Program-made: the position numbers and the translations under genes
Shown: positions 51,522-59,385 of the stretch, piece by piece
Position numbering within the stretch: the first letter of the stretch is position 1
Layout: every line of letters starts with the position of its first letter
Assembly (NCBI GenBank): GCA_963926355.1
Contig: CAWUWW010000001.1
Span: forward strand, 1-64,000
DNA: 64,000 nt
Direction: 5' to 3'
Source: SCGC-AAA076-P13 sp963926355
Lineage (GTDB): Bacteria; Pseudomonadota; Gammaproteobacteria; Magnimaribacterales; D2472
Notes under the pieces: model-generated
Told to the model about the DNA's origin: nothing
Database searches by the model: none
The model's input: only the letters and a program-made list of their open reading frames with translations

Positions 51522-52175
51522 ATGACTAAGATCCTTATAAATGGTTTATCTGGAAAGATGGGATCATCTATTGCTGATATTGTTAAGGAGCAAAAAAATA
51601 TCGACCTAATCCAAGACAATGATATTAAAAATGCAGATGTCTTGATTGATTTTTCCAGGCCATCATCAACATTAAAAATTTTAGAAGACTGCGTAAAATT
51701 CAATATTCCTATGGTAATTGGCACAACGGGGTTTAATGAATCAGAGTTAAGTATTCTTAAGGAAGCCTCAAAAAGAATACCGATATTATTAGCCTTTAAT
51801 ATGAGCAAGGGGATATTTATCTTAAAAAAATCGATTCAAAATTTTCTTGAGTCTAATAATAATAAGATTGCCTGTACCATAGAGGAAGTTCATCATACTG
51901 AAAAAGTTGACTCTCCTTCAGGAACAGCAATAGAGCTTAAAAAAGTTATTCAAATGGCAGACACTACTAATAATATTTCTTCAATAAATATTAAATCTAA
52001 AAGAGTTGGAAGCATTTTTGGAATCCATAAAGTTATTTTTTCTAGCGAGTTAGATTACATAGAATTTAAGCACGAAGCTCTTTCAAGAAAGGTCTTTGCA
52101 GAGGGCGCCATAGAAATTTCAAAATTAATCTCTTCTAAATCACCAAAAATGTATGAATTAGAAGATTTTTTTTAA
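51522..52175 (+). CDS. dapB: 4-hydroxy-tetrahydrodipicolinate reductase, compact form
   Basis: DapB makes tetrahydrodipicolinate for lysine and peptidoglycan diaminopimelate. The nucleotide motif GLSGKMG is at 8-14 and the catalytic block HHTEKVDSPSGTA at 124-136, with His124/His125 and Lys128. It has only 217 residues against 273 in E. coli; the missing parts are the loop after the first beta strands and pieces of the C-terminal domain, while active-site elements remain. It follows dnaJ by 1 nt, as in Pseudomonas, but the usual next gene carA is replaced by rpsB. Confidence 0.93.
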   Translation: MTKILINGLSGKMGSSIADIVKEQKNIDLIQDNDIKNADVLIDFSRPSSTLKILEDCVKFNIPMVIGTTGFNESELSILKEASKRIPILLAFNMSKGIFILKKSIQNFLESNNNKIACTIEEVHHTEKVDSPSGTAIELKKVIQMADTTNNISSINIKSKRVGSIFGIHKVIFSSELDYIEFKHEALSRKVFAEGAIEISKLISSKSPKMYELEDFF

Positions 52176-52186
52176 TGCTGAATAGC

Positions 52187-52215
52187 TTTAAATCCCAGCC
52201 TTTTTTCTATAGAAT
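52187..52215 (+). promoter_or_regulatory. rpsB promoter
   Basis: TTTAAA (52187-52192), a 17-nt spacer and TAGAAT (52210-52215), the same -10 hexamer as in the rpsL and rpsJ promoters. The predicted start near 52222 gives a leader of about 94 nt that includes the pseudoknot. Confidence 0.7.
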
Positions 52216-52247
52216 ACACGAACTTTAAACACGAAGGTCCTAGAATC

Positions 52248-52303
52248 TTAAAGTTGGGGTGCTCAACTGAGTCAACTTTAAAGGGATTGGAGAATAACCC
52301 CAA
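52248..52303 (+). promoter_or_regulatory. rpsB leader RNA with predicted pseudoknot (S2 autoregulation, t44-like)
   Basis: TTAAAGTTG (52248-52256) pairs with CAACTTTAA (52273-52281) in a 9-bp stem. The overlapping strand and loop segment TTGGGGT (52254-52260) pairs with ACCCCAA (52297-52303) immediately before the AAGGG ribosome-binding site, giving an H-type pseudoknot. An inner CTCA/TGAG match lies in the loop. Gammaproteobacterial rpsB leaders (t44 RNA) work by S2 binding to such a structure; assignment to that class is by position and fold. Confidence 0.78.
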
Positions 52304-52315
52304 GGGAAAATTAAA

Positions 52316-53182
52316 ATGAGTATAGTTACAATAAAAGACCTGCTTCATGCAGGAGTTCATTTCGGTCATCAGCAAAGATTTTGGAATCCAAAAATGGAAC
52401 AATATATTTTTGATACCAGAAAACAAATAAGTATTATTAACCTTGATATAACACTAGAGCAAATAAATGCTGCAGCATCTAAGGTTGAGGACATCTGCTC
52501 AAAAGGCAATAAAGTTCTTTTTGTTGGCACAAAAAGATCAGCCAGCAAAACAATTCAAGAAGAGGCAACTGCGCTTGGCCTTCCTTATGTAAATAAAAGA
52601 TGGTTAGGTGGAACATTGACTAACTGGAAGACAATCAGGGGCTCAGTTAGAAGACTTCAAGATATTGAAGAAATGGTTTCCTCAGGAAAAATTGAAAAAT
52701 TAATAAAAAAAGAAGCAGTTGATATACAAAAAGAGCATACAAAGCTTGAAGCTAGTGTTGGTGGTATTAAGGATATGAAAGGTCTTCCAGATGCTATTTT
52801 TGTTGTAGATGTTAAATATGAAAAGATTGCAGTTTTAGAGGCTAAAAAAATGGGAATACCTGTTATAGCTCTTGTAGATACAAACTCTAATCCAGATGGA
52901 ATTGATATGGTTATTCCTGGTAATGATGATGCAATAAGATCTGTTAGGCTTATAACAAAAATTATTGCTGATGCTTGTGCTAGAGGTCTTGAATCTTCAA
53001 AAGGGTACTCAGCAAAACAAGATAAAGAATCACCAGTTATTCAGACAATTAAAAAAGAAATTGCAGCAGAAGTTGCAGCAGAAGTTGCAGTTGAAGAAGC
53101 TGTAGTTGAAGAAATTGCAGTTGAAGAAGCTGTAGTTGAGGAAATTGCAGTTGAAGAAACAAAAGAAGAGGAAGAGAAGTAA
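52316..53182 (+). CDS. rpsB: 30S ribosomal protein S2 with long acidic repeat tail
   Basis: S2 joins late in 30S assembly and recruits S1. The core (about 1-235) has LLHAGVHFGHQQRFWNPKM, NKRWLGGTLTNWKTI and VDTNSNPDGIDMVIPGNDDA. At 288 residues it is some 45 longer than E. coli S2 (241); the excess is a Glu/Ala/Val tail whose ten-residue unit VEEAVVEEIA occurs twice at 259-278. The tail is probably disordered. rpsB-tsf order is universal; tsf starts 2 nt later. Confidence 0.98.
   Translation: MSIVTIKDLLHAGVHFGHQQRFWNPKMEQYIFDTRKQISIINLDITLEQINAAASKVEDICSKGNKVLFVGTKRSASKTIQEEATALGLPYVNKRWLGGTLTNWKTIRGSVRRLQDIEEMVSSGKIEKLIKKEAVDIQKEHTKLEASVGGIKDMKGLPDAIFVVDVKYEKIAVLEAKKMGIPVIALVDTNSNPDGIDMVIPGNDDAIRSVRLITKIIADACARGLESSKGYSAKQDKESPVIQTIKKEIAAEVAAEVAVEEAVVEEIAVEEAVVEEIAVEETKEEEEK
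53090..53158 (+). repeat. 30-nt tandem repeat in the rpsB tail
   Basis: Two full 30-nt copies (53090-53119 and 53120-53149) differ at one base, and a 9-nt partial copy follows. A related 12-nt repeat (gttgcagcagaa) runs twice just upstream (53061-53086). The array stays in frame and builds the acidic S2 tail. Confidence 0.9.
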
Positions 53183-53184
53183 AA

Positions 53185-54042
53185 ATGGAAGTTAAAGCAT
53201 CTCAAGTAAAAGAATTAAGAGATATGACGGGCGTTGCTATGATGGAGTGCAAAAAAGCACTTGTTGAATGTGAGGGCGATATTGAGAAAGCCCTAGATTT
53301 ATTAAGATCAAATAGCGCATTAAAAGCAGAGAAAAAAGCATCTAGAGTTGCAGCAGATGGAATTTTAAGGACATCTCAGGGTGATAATTTTGCAACTTTA
53401 ATAGAAATTAACTCTGAAACAGATTTTGCAGCTAAAGATAGTAATTTTATAGAATTTACAGATGAGGTTCATAGTTACATATCATCTAAAAAAGTTGATG
53501 ATATTGCTGAATTTCTAGACTCAGATATAGAGAAAAAAAGACAAGCTTTAATTCAAACCATTGGTGAGAATATCCAATTAAGAAGACTTGAAACTGTTAG
53601 CATTGATTCGGGTATGAATGCAGGGGTTTATCTTCATTCAGACTCTAAACTTGCAGCTGTTGTGGTTATATCTGGTGGAGATGAGTCTCTTGCAAAAGAT
53701 ATTGCAATGCATGTTGCTGCTTTTAACCCATTGTGCCTTTCCCAGGACGATATTGACCCTCAGGTTCTAGAAAGAGAAAAGGCCATATATGTAGTTCAAG
53801 CAGAGGAATCTGGAAAACCTCAAGAAATTATGGAAAAAATGATTGAAGGTAAATTAAATAGATTTTTATCTGAAGTCTCATTGCTTTCTCAAGGGTTTGT
53901 TAAAGATTCAGATACTACTATTCAAAAATTACTAGAAGCTAACAATGCAAAAATTGAATCTTTCTCTAGGCTTAAGGTGGGCGAAGGTATTGAGGTTGAG
54001 ACTAAGAATTTTGCAGACGAGGTAGCTGAGCAGTTAAAATAA
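53185..54042 (+). CDS. tsf: Elongation factor Ts
   Basis: EF-Ts recycles EF-Tu from GDP to GTP. It has 285 residues (E. coli 283). The N-terminal motif LRDMTGVAMMECKKALVE and the EF-Tu-contacting SETDFAAKDSNF are present. It lies between rpsB and pyrH (4-nt gap). Confidence 0.98.
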   Translation: MEVKASQVKELRDMTGVAMMECKKALVECEGDIEKALDLLRSNSALKAEKKASRVAADGILRTSQGDNFATLIEINSETDFAAKDSNFIEFTDEVHSYISSKKVDDIAEFLDSDIEKKRQALIQTIGENIQLRRLETVSIDSGMNAGVYLHSDSKLAAVVVISGGDESLAKDIAMHVAAFNPLCLSQDDIDPQVLEREKAIYVVQAEESGKPQEIMEKMIEGKLNRFLSEVSLLSQGFVKDSDTTIQKLLEANNAKIESFSRLKVGEGIEVETKNFADEVAEQLK

Positions 54043-54046
54043 TCTA

Positions 54047-54760
54047 ATGTCTACAATTGCACACAAAAGAATCCTCGTAAAATTTAGCGGAGAGTCTGTT
54101 GCTGGTGATGATGAGCATGGGATAGATCCTAAAATTCTAGATAGTATGGCCGCTTCAGTTGGTTCCTGTAAGGAGCTAGGTGTTGAAATAGGCATAGTTA
54201 TTGGCGGGGGAAATCTTTTCAGAGGCGAAAAGTTAAATCAAGCTGGTATGGACAGGGTCGCAGGCGATCATATGGGTATGCTTGCAACAGTCATGAATGG
54301 AATTGCCTTAAGAGACTCACTAGAAAGAGCTGGTATAAAAACTAGAGTAATGTCTGCAATACCTATGGGAGGGCTAGTTGAGCATTATGATAGAAGGCTT
54401 GCCATCCAGCTTTTAAATGACGGCTATGTTGTCATCTTTACAGCAGGAACGGGCAACCCATTCTTTACTACTGATACAGCTGGATGTCTTCGAGCTATTG
54501 AGACTCAATCTGAGCTTATGCTCAAGGCAACAAGAGTTGACGGTGTTTTCGATACAGATCCCGAAATAAATAAAGATGCTAAATTTTATTCTGAATTATC
54601 TTTTGATGAGGCTATATCAAAAAATTTAAAGGTAATGGATGCTACTGCTTTAACTCTTGCTAGAGATCACCATCTTCCAATTAGGGTTTTTAATGTTAAT
54701 ACTCCAAATGCTTTAAAAGATATAGTTTGCGGAGAGAAAATAGGTACGCTAATATCATAA
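54047..54760 (+). CDS. pyrH: UMP kinase
   Basis: PyrH phosphorylates UMP to UDP, a hexameric enzyme of the amino-acid-kinase fold. It has 237 residues (E. coli 241). RILVKFSGESVAG opens the chain, GGGNLFRGEKL binds substrate, and TGNPFFTTDTAGCLRA is the conserved centre. frr follows 1 nt after its stop. Confidence 0.98.
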   Translation: MSTIAHKRILVKFSGESVAGDDEHGIDPKILDSMAASVGSCKELGVEIGIVIGGGNLFRGEKLNQAGMDRVAGDHMGMLATVMNGIALRDSLERAGIKTRVMSAIPMGGLVEHYDRRLAIQLLNDGYVVIFTAGTGNPFFTTDTAGCLRAIETQSELMLKATRVDGVFDTDPEINKDAKFYSELSFDEAISKNLKVMDATALTLARDHHLPIRVFNVNTPNALKDIVCGEKIGTLIS

Positions 54761-54761
54761 T

Positions 54762-55316
54762 ATGAATGATTTAATTAACAATACTTCTGAGAGAATGGAT
54801 AAGTCCCTCACATCTCTTCATCAAGCATTTAATAAAATTAGAACCGGTAGGGCTAATCCATCTTTATTAGATGATGTAAAAATTGATTACTACGGTAACT
54901 TAACAGCTTTAAACCAAGCAGCAAATATTAATGTTGAAGAGGGAAGGTCTTTGGTTATCTCGCCTTGGGATAAAAGCTTAATACCTGAGATAGAAAAAGC
55001 TATTATGAATTCAAATCTAGGTTTAAATCCTAGCACTTCATCAGACTTAATTAGGGTTACGATGCCTTACTTAACAGAAGAGACAAGACAAGATTATATT
55101 AAGCAAGCTAGGTCTGAAGCTGAAAATGCAAGAGTCTCTATTAGAAATGGAAGAAGGGATGCTAATCAGGAAGCTAAAGATAGTCAAGCTGCTGGAGATA
55201 TTTCTGAAGATGATCTTAAACGTCTTGAAGATCTTATCCAAAAAGAAACTAATAAGTTTATAGGCCTTGTGGACGTAGAGCTGAAAAATAAAGAATCTGA
55301 CCTATTAGAAATTTAG
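54762..55316 (+). CDS. frr: Ribosome recycling factor
   Basis: With EF-G, RRF splits the post-termination ribosome. It has 184 residues (E. coli 185). FNKIRTGRANPSLLDDVKID lies in domain I, the SDLIRVTMPYLTEETRQDYI segment follows, and the C terminus carries QKETNKFIGLVD. No clear Shine-Dalgarno is seen, which suggests coupling to pyrH. Confidence 0.98.
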   Translation: MNDLINNTSERMDKSLTSLHQAFNKIRTGRANPSLLDDVKIDYYGNLTALNQAANINVEEGRSLVISPWDKSLIPEIEKAIMNSNLGLNPSTSSDLIRVTMPYLTEETRQDYIKQARSEAENARVSIRNGRRDANQEAKDSQAAGDISEDDLKRLEDLIQKETNKFIGLVDVELKNKESDLLEI

Positions 55317-55326
55317 ATAGCCAATC

Positions 55327-56055
55327 ATGGCTAGTATAATCAAAAATAAATCGAATAAGACACCCAAAGATATTGCAATTATTATGGACGGTAATGGCAG
55401 ATGGGCTATTGCTAACTCTTTAAATGTTAGTAAAGGCCACAAGCAAGGAGTTCAAGTTGTTAGAGCTATGGTTGAGGAGTCGGTTAACCAAAATATTGAT
55501 TCATTGACGTTATATGCATTTAGTACTGAGAACTGGTCACGACCAAAGCCTGAGATAAAGGCAATAAAGCAATTAGTATTAAAAGCTATAGAAGATCAGG
55601 TACCTGAGCTAATTCAGCAAAAAGTTAAATTAAAATTCTTTGGTCATACAGATGACTTTGGAGAAAAGATATTAAAAAAAATTAAAGAGGCCGAAAATGC
55701 CACATTATCTGAAAAACCCTCCTTGCAACTAAATGTTGCTCTTGGTTATGGAGGAAGACAAGATATTGTAGACTTAACAAAAGAAATCTCATCTAGAGTT
55801 CAGCAAGGCAAGATTAAGATAGAGGATATAAATGAAGATCTTATAAATAAATATTCTTGCTCACCTGTAAGTGAAGTTGACCTTTTAATTAGAACAGGGG
55901 GCGATAGAAGAATAAGTAACTTCCTTTTATATCAAGTTGCTTATTCAGAAATATCATTTATTGATAAGTACTGGCCAGATTTTACAAAAGAAGATTTTAT
56001 CGAATGTATAGAAAATTTTAAAAAAGTGAGTAGAAGGTTTGGAAAAAGAGTTTAA
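55327..56055 (+). CDS. uppS: Undecaprenyl diphosphate synthase
   Basis: UppS makes the C55 lipid carrier for peptidoglycan and O-antigen from FPP and IPP. It has 242 residues. MDGNGRWA at 20-27 carries the catalytic aspartate; STENWSRP and IRTGGDRRISNFLLYQVAYS are the other family blocks. It is the cis-prenyl counterpart of ispB. It overlaps cdsA by 17 nt. Confidence 0.97.
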   Translation: MASIIKNKSNKTPKDIAIIMDGNGRWAIANSLNVSKGHKQGVQVVRAMVEESVNQNIDSLTLYAFSTENWSRPKPEIKAIKQLVLKAIEDQVPELIQQKVKLKFFGHTDDFGEKILKKIKEAENATLSEKPSLQLNVALGYGGRQDIVDLTKEISSRVQQGKIKIEDINEDLINKYSCSPVSEVDLLIRTGGDRRISNFLLYQVAYSEISFIDKYWPDFTKEDFIECIENFKKVSRRFGKRV

Positions 56056-56857
56056 ATCAAAATTTTTAACTAGATCATTAACAGGATTGGCAATAATCCT
56101 GCCTCTTATTATTTTAATTTATTTAGAAAATTTATATTTTTTTTATACCGCTACCACTGTTATAACTTTACTTGCGATGTTTGAGTGGAGAGAGAATTCT
56201 AAAGATAAAAGTTTTACCTTGGATATTATTTCAATTCTTATATTTTTATCTCTATTGCTAACATTTTCATCTAAATTTTTATACTTCTATACTTTAAGTA
56301 TTTCTATGCTATGGATCTTTTTTAGCCTTTGCTTGGTCTCAAATAATTTAAATAAGCTTACAAAGGTTTCTTTTAATAATACTTTTCTTAGATCTTTTCT
56401 GCCGTTAGGGTTTTTAGCCAGCTCAATTTTTCTTGTAAATCATGATAATTTTCTAGCAATATCTAATTTCTATCTTTTTTTAATTATTGTTTTTAATTCA
56501 GCTATTTCTGATAGTTTTGCTTATTTGGTTGGCTCTGCGTTTGGAAAAACACCTTTGTTTAAAAATATAAGCCCCAATAAAACAGTTGAGGGTTTTATCG
56601 GTGGAGTTATAGGAGTGTTAGTATTTGGACTAATTTTATCTTTACTTCTAAATCTTAATTCAATAATAATTCCTTTATTAATTATTGGATCTTTCTTTTC
56701 TTTTGCCGGTGATTACTTTTTTAGTTTCCTTAAAAGGCAAAGTGGAGTCAAGGATACAGGATCAATTCTTCCTGGTCATGGGGGTATTTTAGATAGAATA
56801 GATTCCCATCTGCCTTCTATGCCAATTCTCGTAATTTTAATTAGTTACTTTACCTAA
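56039..56857 (+). CDS. cdsA: Phosphatidate cytidylyltransferase
   Basis: CdsA makes CDP-diacylglycerol, precursor of all phospholipids, in the inner membrane. It has 272 residues with seven or eight hydrophobic spans. The signature near the end reads SFLKRQSGVKD...PGHGGILDRID. The start is a TTG at 56039 inside uppS; a stop codon upstream excludes anything longer, and the next in-frame start, another TTG 42 nt later, would cut into the first span. An AGAAGG block lies almost on top of the TTG, so the exact start is uncertain. Confidence 0.93.
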   Translation: MEKEFKSKFLTRSLTGLAIILPLIILIYLENLYFFYTATTVITLLAMFEWRENSKDKSFTLDIISILIFLSLLLTFSSKFLYFYTLSISMLWIFFSLCLVSNNLNKLTKVSFNNTFLRSFLPLGFLASSIFLVNHDNFLAISNFYLFLIIVFNSAISDSFAYLVGSAFGKTPLFKNISPNKTVEGFIGGVIGVLVFGLILSLLLNLNSIIIPLLIIGSFFSFAGDYFFSFLKRQSGVKDTGSILPGHGGILDRIDSHLPSMPILVILISYFT

Positions 56858-58011
56858 TGAAAAATATACTCTTACTTGGAGCAACAGGCAGTATTGGAGA
56901 TAGTGCACTTGATGTTATTTCTCAAAATCCAGAAAGTTTGAACCTTTATGGCATGGCATTTAATTCAAATATTCAGAAAGCTGAGGTTATCTCTAATAAG
57001 TTTTCACCTAATTATATTTATATAGAAAATTCTGCAAACAAAAAAGCTTTAATTGAAGCTGTTGATACCAAGACAGAAATACTCTCTGGAAAAAATGAGC
57101 TGCATAGCTTATTAAATGATCCTAAGGTTGATGTAATTATTTCAGCTATATCTGGATTTTCAGGCCTAGAGACAACTCTAATGGCTGTAAGAACAGGAAA
57201 GACTATATTACTTGCAAATAAAGAAAGTATTGTTGTGGCGGGGGATATAATTTTACCCTTGGCTAAAGAGTTCAACACAGAAATTATACCCATAGATAGC
57301 GAGCATAATGCTATTTTTCAATGCTTAGTCGGTGAAAGGGCTATAGAGGATGTTTCTAAAATTATCATTACAGCATCTGGAGGGCCCTTTATTGATAAGT
57401 CCTTAGAAGAGCTCAGCATGGTAACAAAAGAACAAGCCCTCAAACACCCTAATTGGGAAATGGGATCAAAGATTTCAATAGATTCGGCAACCCTGGTAAA
57501 TAAATGTCTGGAGCTTATAGAGGCAAAGTACCTTTTTAATTTAAATGAAAAGTTCTTTAAATTAGTTGTTCATCCTCAGAGTATTATTCATTCAATTGTT
57601 ACCTATATAGATGGTTCCAGTATATGTCAGATGAGTAATCCTGATATGAGAGTTCCAATATCTCATGCACTTTCTGGGAAAAATAGATTGCCTATTAATT
57701 TCTTAGAAATTGACTTCTCTTCCTTGAATCTCACATTCCAAGATTTTCCTGAGGATAGGTCTTATATAGTTAAATTAGCAAGAGAGATATGTAATTCTGG
57801 AGGGTCTTCTGGCACCGTTTTCAATGCTGCAAATGAAATTGCAGTGATGAGTTTTTTAGAAGATAAAATAAAGTTTAATCAAATTTATGATGTTATTTAT
57901 AGAACTTTTGACTTAATACCTCTGTCTAATAACTTAAGCATAGAATCAATTTACGAAATCGATAAACAATCACGCAAGGAAGCAGAGAAGGTGGTAAAAT
58001 CCATCACTTAA
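56857..58011 (+). CDS. dxr: 1-deoxy-D-xylulose 5-phosphate reductoisomerase
   Basis: Dxr commits DXP to the MEP isoprenoid pathway, supplying uppS and ispB. It has 384 residues (E. coli 398). The NADPH motif GATGSIG is at 8-14; metal and substrate residues sit in PIDSEHNAIFQ and SATLVNKCLELIEAKYLF. It starts within the cdsA stop (TAATG). Confidence 0.98.
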   Translation: MKNILLLGATGSIGDSALDVISQNPESLNLYGMAFNSNIQKAEVISNKFSPNYIYIENSANKKALIEAVDTKTEILSGKNELHSLLNDPKVDVIISAISGFSGLETTLMAVRTGKTILLANKESIVVAGDIILPLAKEFNTEIIPIDSEHNAIFQCLVGERAIEDVSKIIITASGGPFIDKSLEELSMVTKEQALKHPNWEMGSKISIDSATLVNKCLELIEAKYLFNLNEKFFKLVVHPQSIIHSIVTYIDGSSICQMSNPDMRVPISHALSGKNRLPINFLEIDFSSLNLTFQDFPEDRSYIVKLAREICNSGGSSGTVFNAANEIAVMSFLEDKIKFNQIYDVIYRTFDLIPLSNNLSIESIYEIDKQSRKEAEKVVKSIT

Positions 58012-58018
58012 AATAATT

Positions 58019-59377
58019 ATGACAACACTAATATACATAGCATCCTTTCTAGTTCTCTTGGGCGTTCTAGTTACCATTCATGAGTATGGTCATTTTATAG
58101 TTGCAAGAATGTGTAAGGTGCATGTTCAAAGATTTTCTTTGGGAATGGGCCCCGTTATATATAAAAGATTAGATAAGCATGGAACTGAAATTGCCTTATC
58201 TCTTCTACCCCTTGGCGGCTACGTTTCAATGATTACTAATAAGTTAATTGAGTTAGAACCAGAGGTTAGAGAGCAATTAACAGAAGATCAGATAAAGAAT
58301 ACATTTGACTCAAGACCTAAATGGCAAAGAGCCTCAATAATGATTGCTGGACCATTGGCAAATTTTCTTTTATCAATTTTTATTTTCTCCATAATTTTTT
58401 TAAATACACCTGATCCTCAAACAGTCCCTGTAATCAAAGAGGTTGGGAGCTCAATAGTTCTTAAATCTTCTGATCAATTTATTCTTCCTGGCGATAGAAT
58501 CTTGTCTATAAATTCTGTAAATGTAAATGAGCCAAAAGATTTAAATTTAGAATTACTTTCACTTGCCGGATATACAGGCTTCATAGATATGGGTATTAAA
58601 AGAATAGATATCAATGAAATAGTAAATATTAATATATATGTAGAGGACTTCTTACCTACTTCAGAATCTCAAACTAGGCCAGCAGATTATTTAGGCCTAA
58701 TGATTGATTATAAAATGAAACCAATAATTGGCCAGACTGTATTAGGCGGCCCTGCAAGCATAGCCAATATTGAAGCGAATGATATTGTCTTGAGCATAGA
58801 TAATTTAAGAGTTAATTATGCAAGTGATATTAGGAAATCTATATCAGCTATTCCAAACAGTAATGTGTCTATAAAAATCTTAAGAGATAATCTTGTAATT
58901 GATTTACCTGTAAGCGTTGGATCAATGCTTAACGACTTAGGAGAGGAGATCGGTGTATTAGGAGTCTCATTTGGTACTAAAAGGTCATTAGCACAAGCCT
59001 TTTCAAAAGGCGTATATGAGACATATAACCTTAGTATTAAGACCCTTCAGTTCATCGGAAAAATGTTGACTGGAAATATGGGAGCTGAAAATCTAAGCGG
59101 ACCCATTGGCATTGCGCAAATGGCTGGAAACACAGCACAGGCAGGACTTCTTCCATTTATGTATCTAATGGCTCTTCTCAGTATTAGCTTGGGTGTTCTA
59201 AACTTATTACCAATTCCTGTTCTAGATGGAGGTCAGCTAACTCTTCTTGGTATTGAGGCAGTTCGAGGAAAGCCTTTATCAGAAAAAACAGAAAATTTTA
59301 TTTATACTGGCGGTGCAGTTTTAGTTGGCGCATTAATGATATTCGCCATTTTTAATGACATCTCAAGGTTTTTTTAG
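58019..59377 (+). CDS. rseP: Site-2 metalloprotease RseP
   Basis: RseP cleaves membrane-embedded RseA to release sigma-E and clears signal peptides. It has 452 residues (E. coli 450). The zinc site HEYGH lies at 21-25 in the first span, LDG at 402-404 within LLPIPVLDGGQL; two PDZ domains occupy the periplasmic centre. Its presence implies a sigma-E envelope-stress pathway, whose other genes are outside the window. Confidence 0.97.
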   Translation: MTTLIYIASFLVLLGVLVTIHEYGHFIVARMCKVHVQRFSLGMGPVIYKRLDKHGTEIALSLLPLGGYVSMITNKLIELEPEVREQLTEDQIKNTFDSRPKWQRASIMIAGPLANFLLSIFIFSIIFLNTPDPQTVPVIKEVGSSIVLKSSDQFILPGDRILSINSVNVNEPKDLNLELLSLAGYTGFIDMGIKRIDINEIVNINIYVEDFLPTSESQTRPADYLGLMIDYKMKPIIGQTVLGGPASIANIEANDIVLSIDNLRVNYASDIRKSISAIPNSNVSIKILRDNLVIDLPVSVGSMLNDLGEEIGVLGVSFGTKRSLAQAFSKGVYETYNLSIKTLQFIGKMLTGNMGAENLSGPIGIAQMAGNTAQAGLLPFMYLMALLSISLGVLNLLPIPVLDGGQLTLLGIEAVRGKPLSEKTENFIYTGGAVLVGALMIFAIFNDISRFF

Positions 59378-59385
59378 GAACTCAA

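Noticed and set aside
52172..52426. Minus-strand frame of 84 residues across the rpsB leader
   Set aside because: It overlaps the promoter, the pseudoknot leader and the start of rpsB, all of which explain the sequence better.
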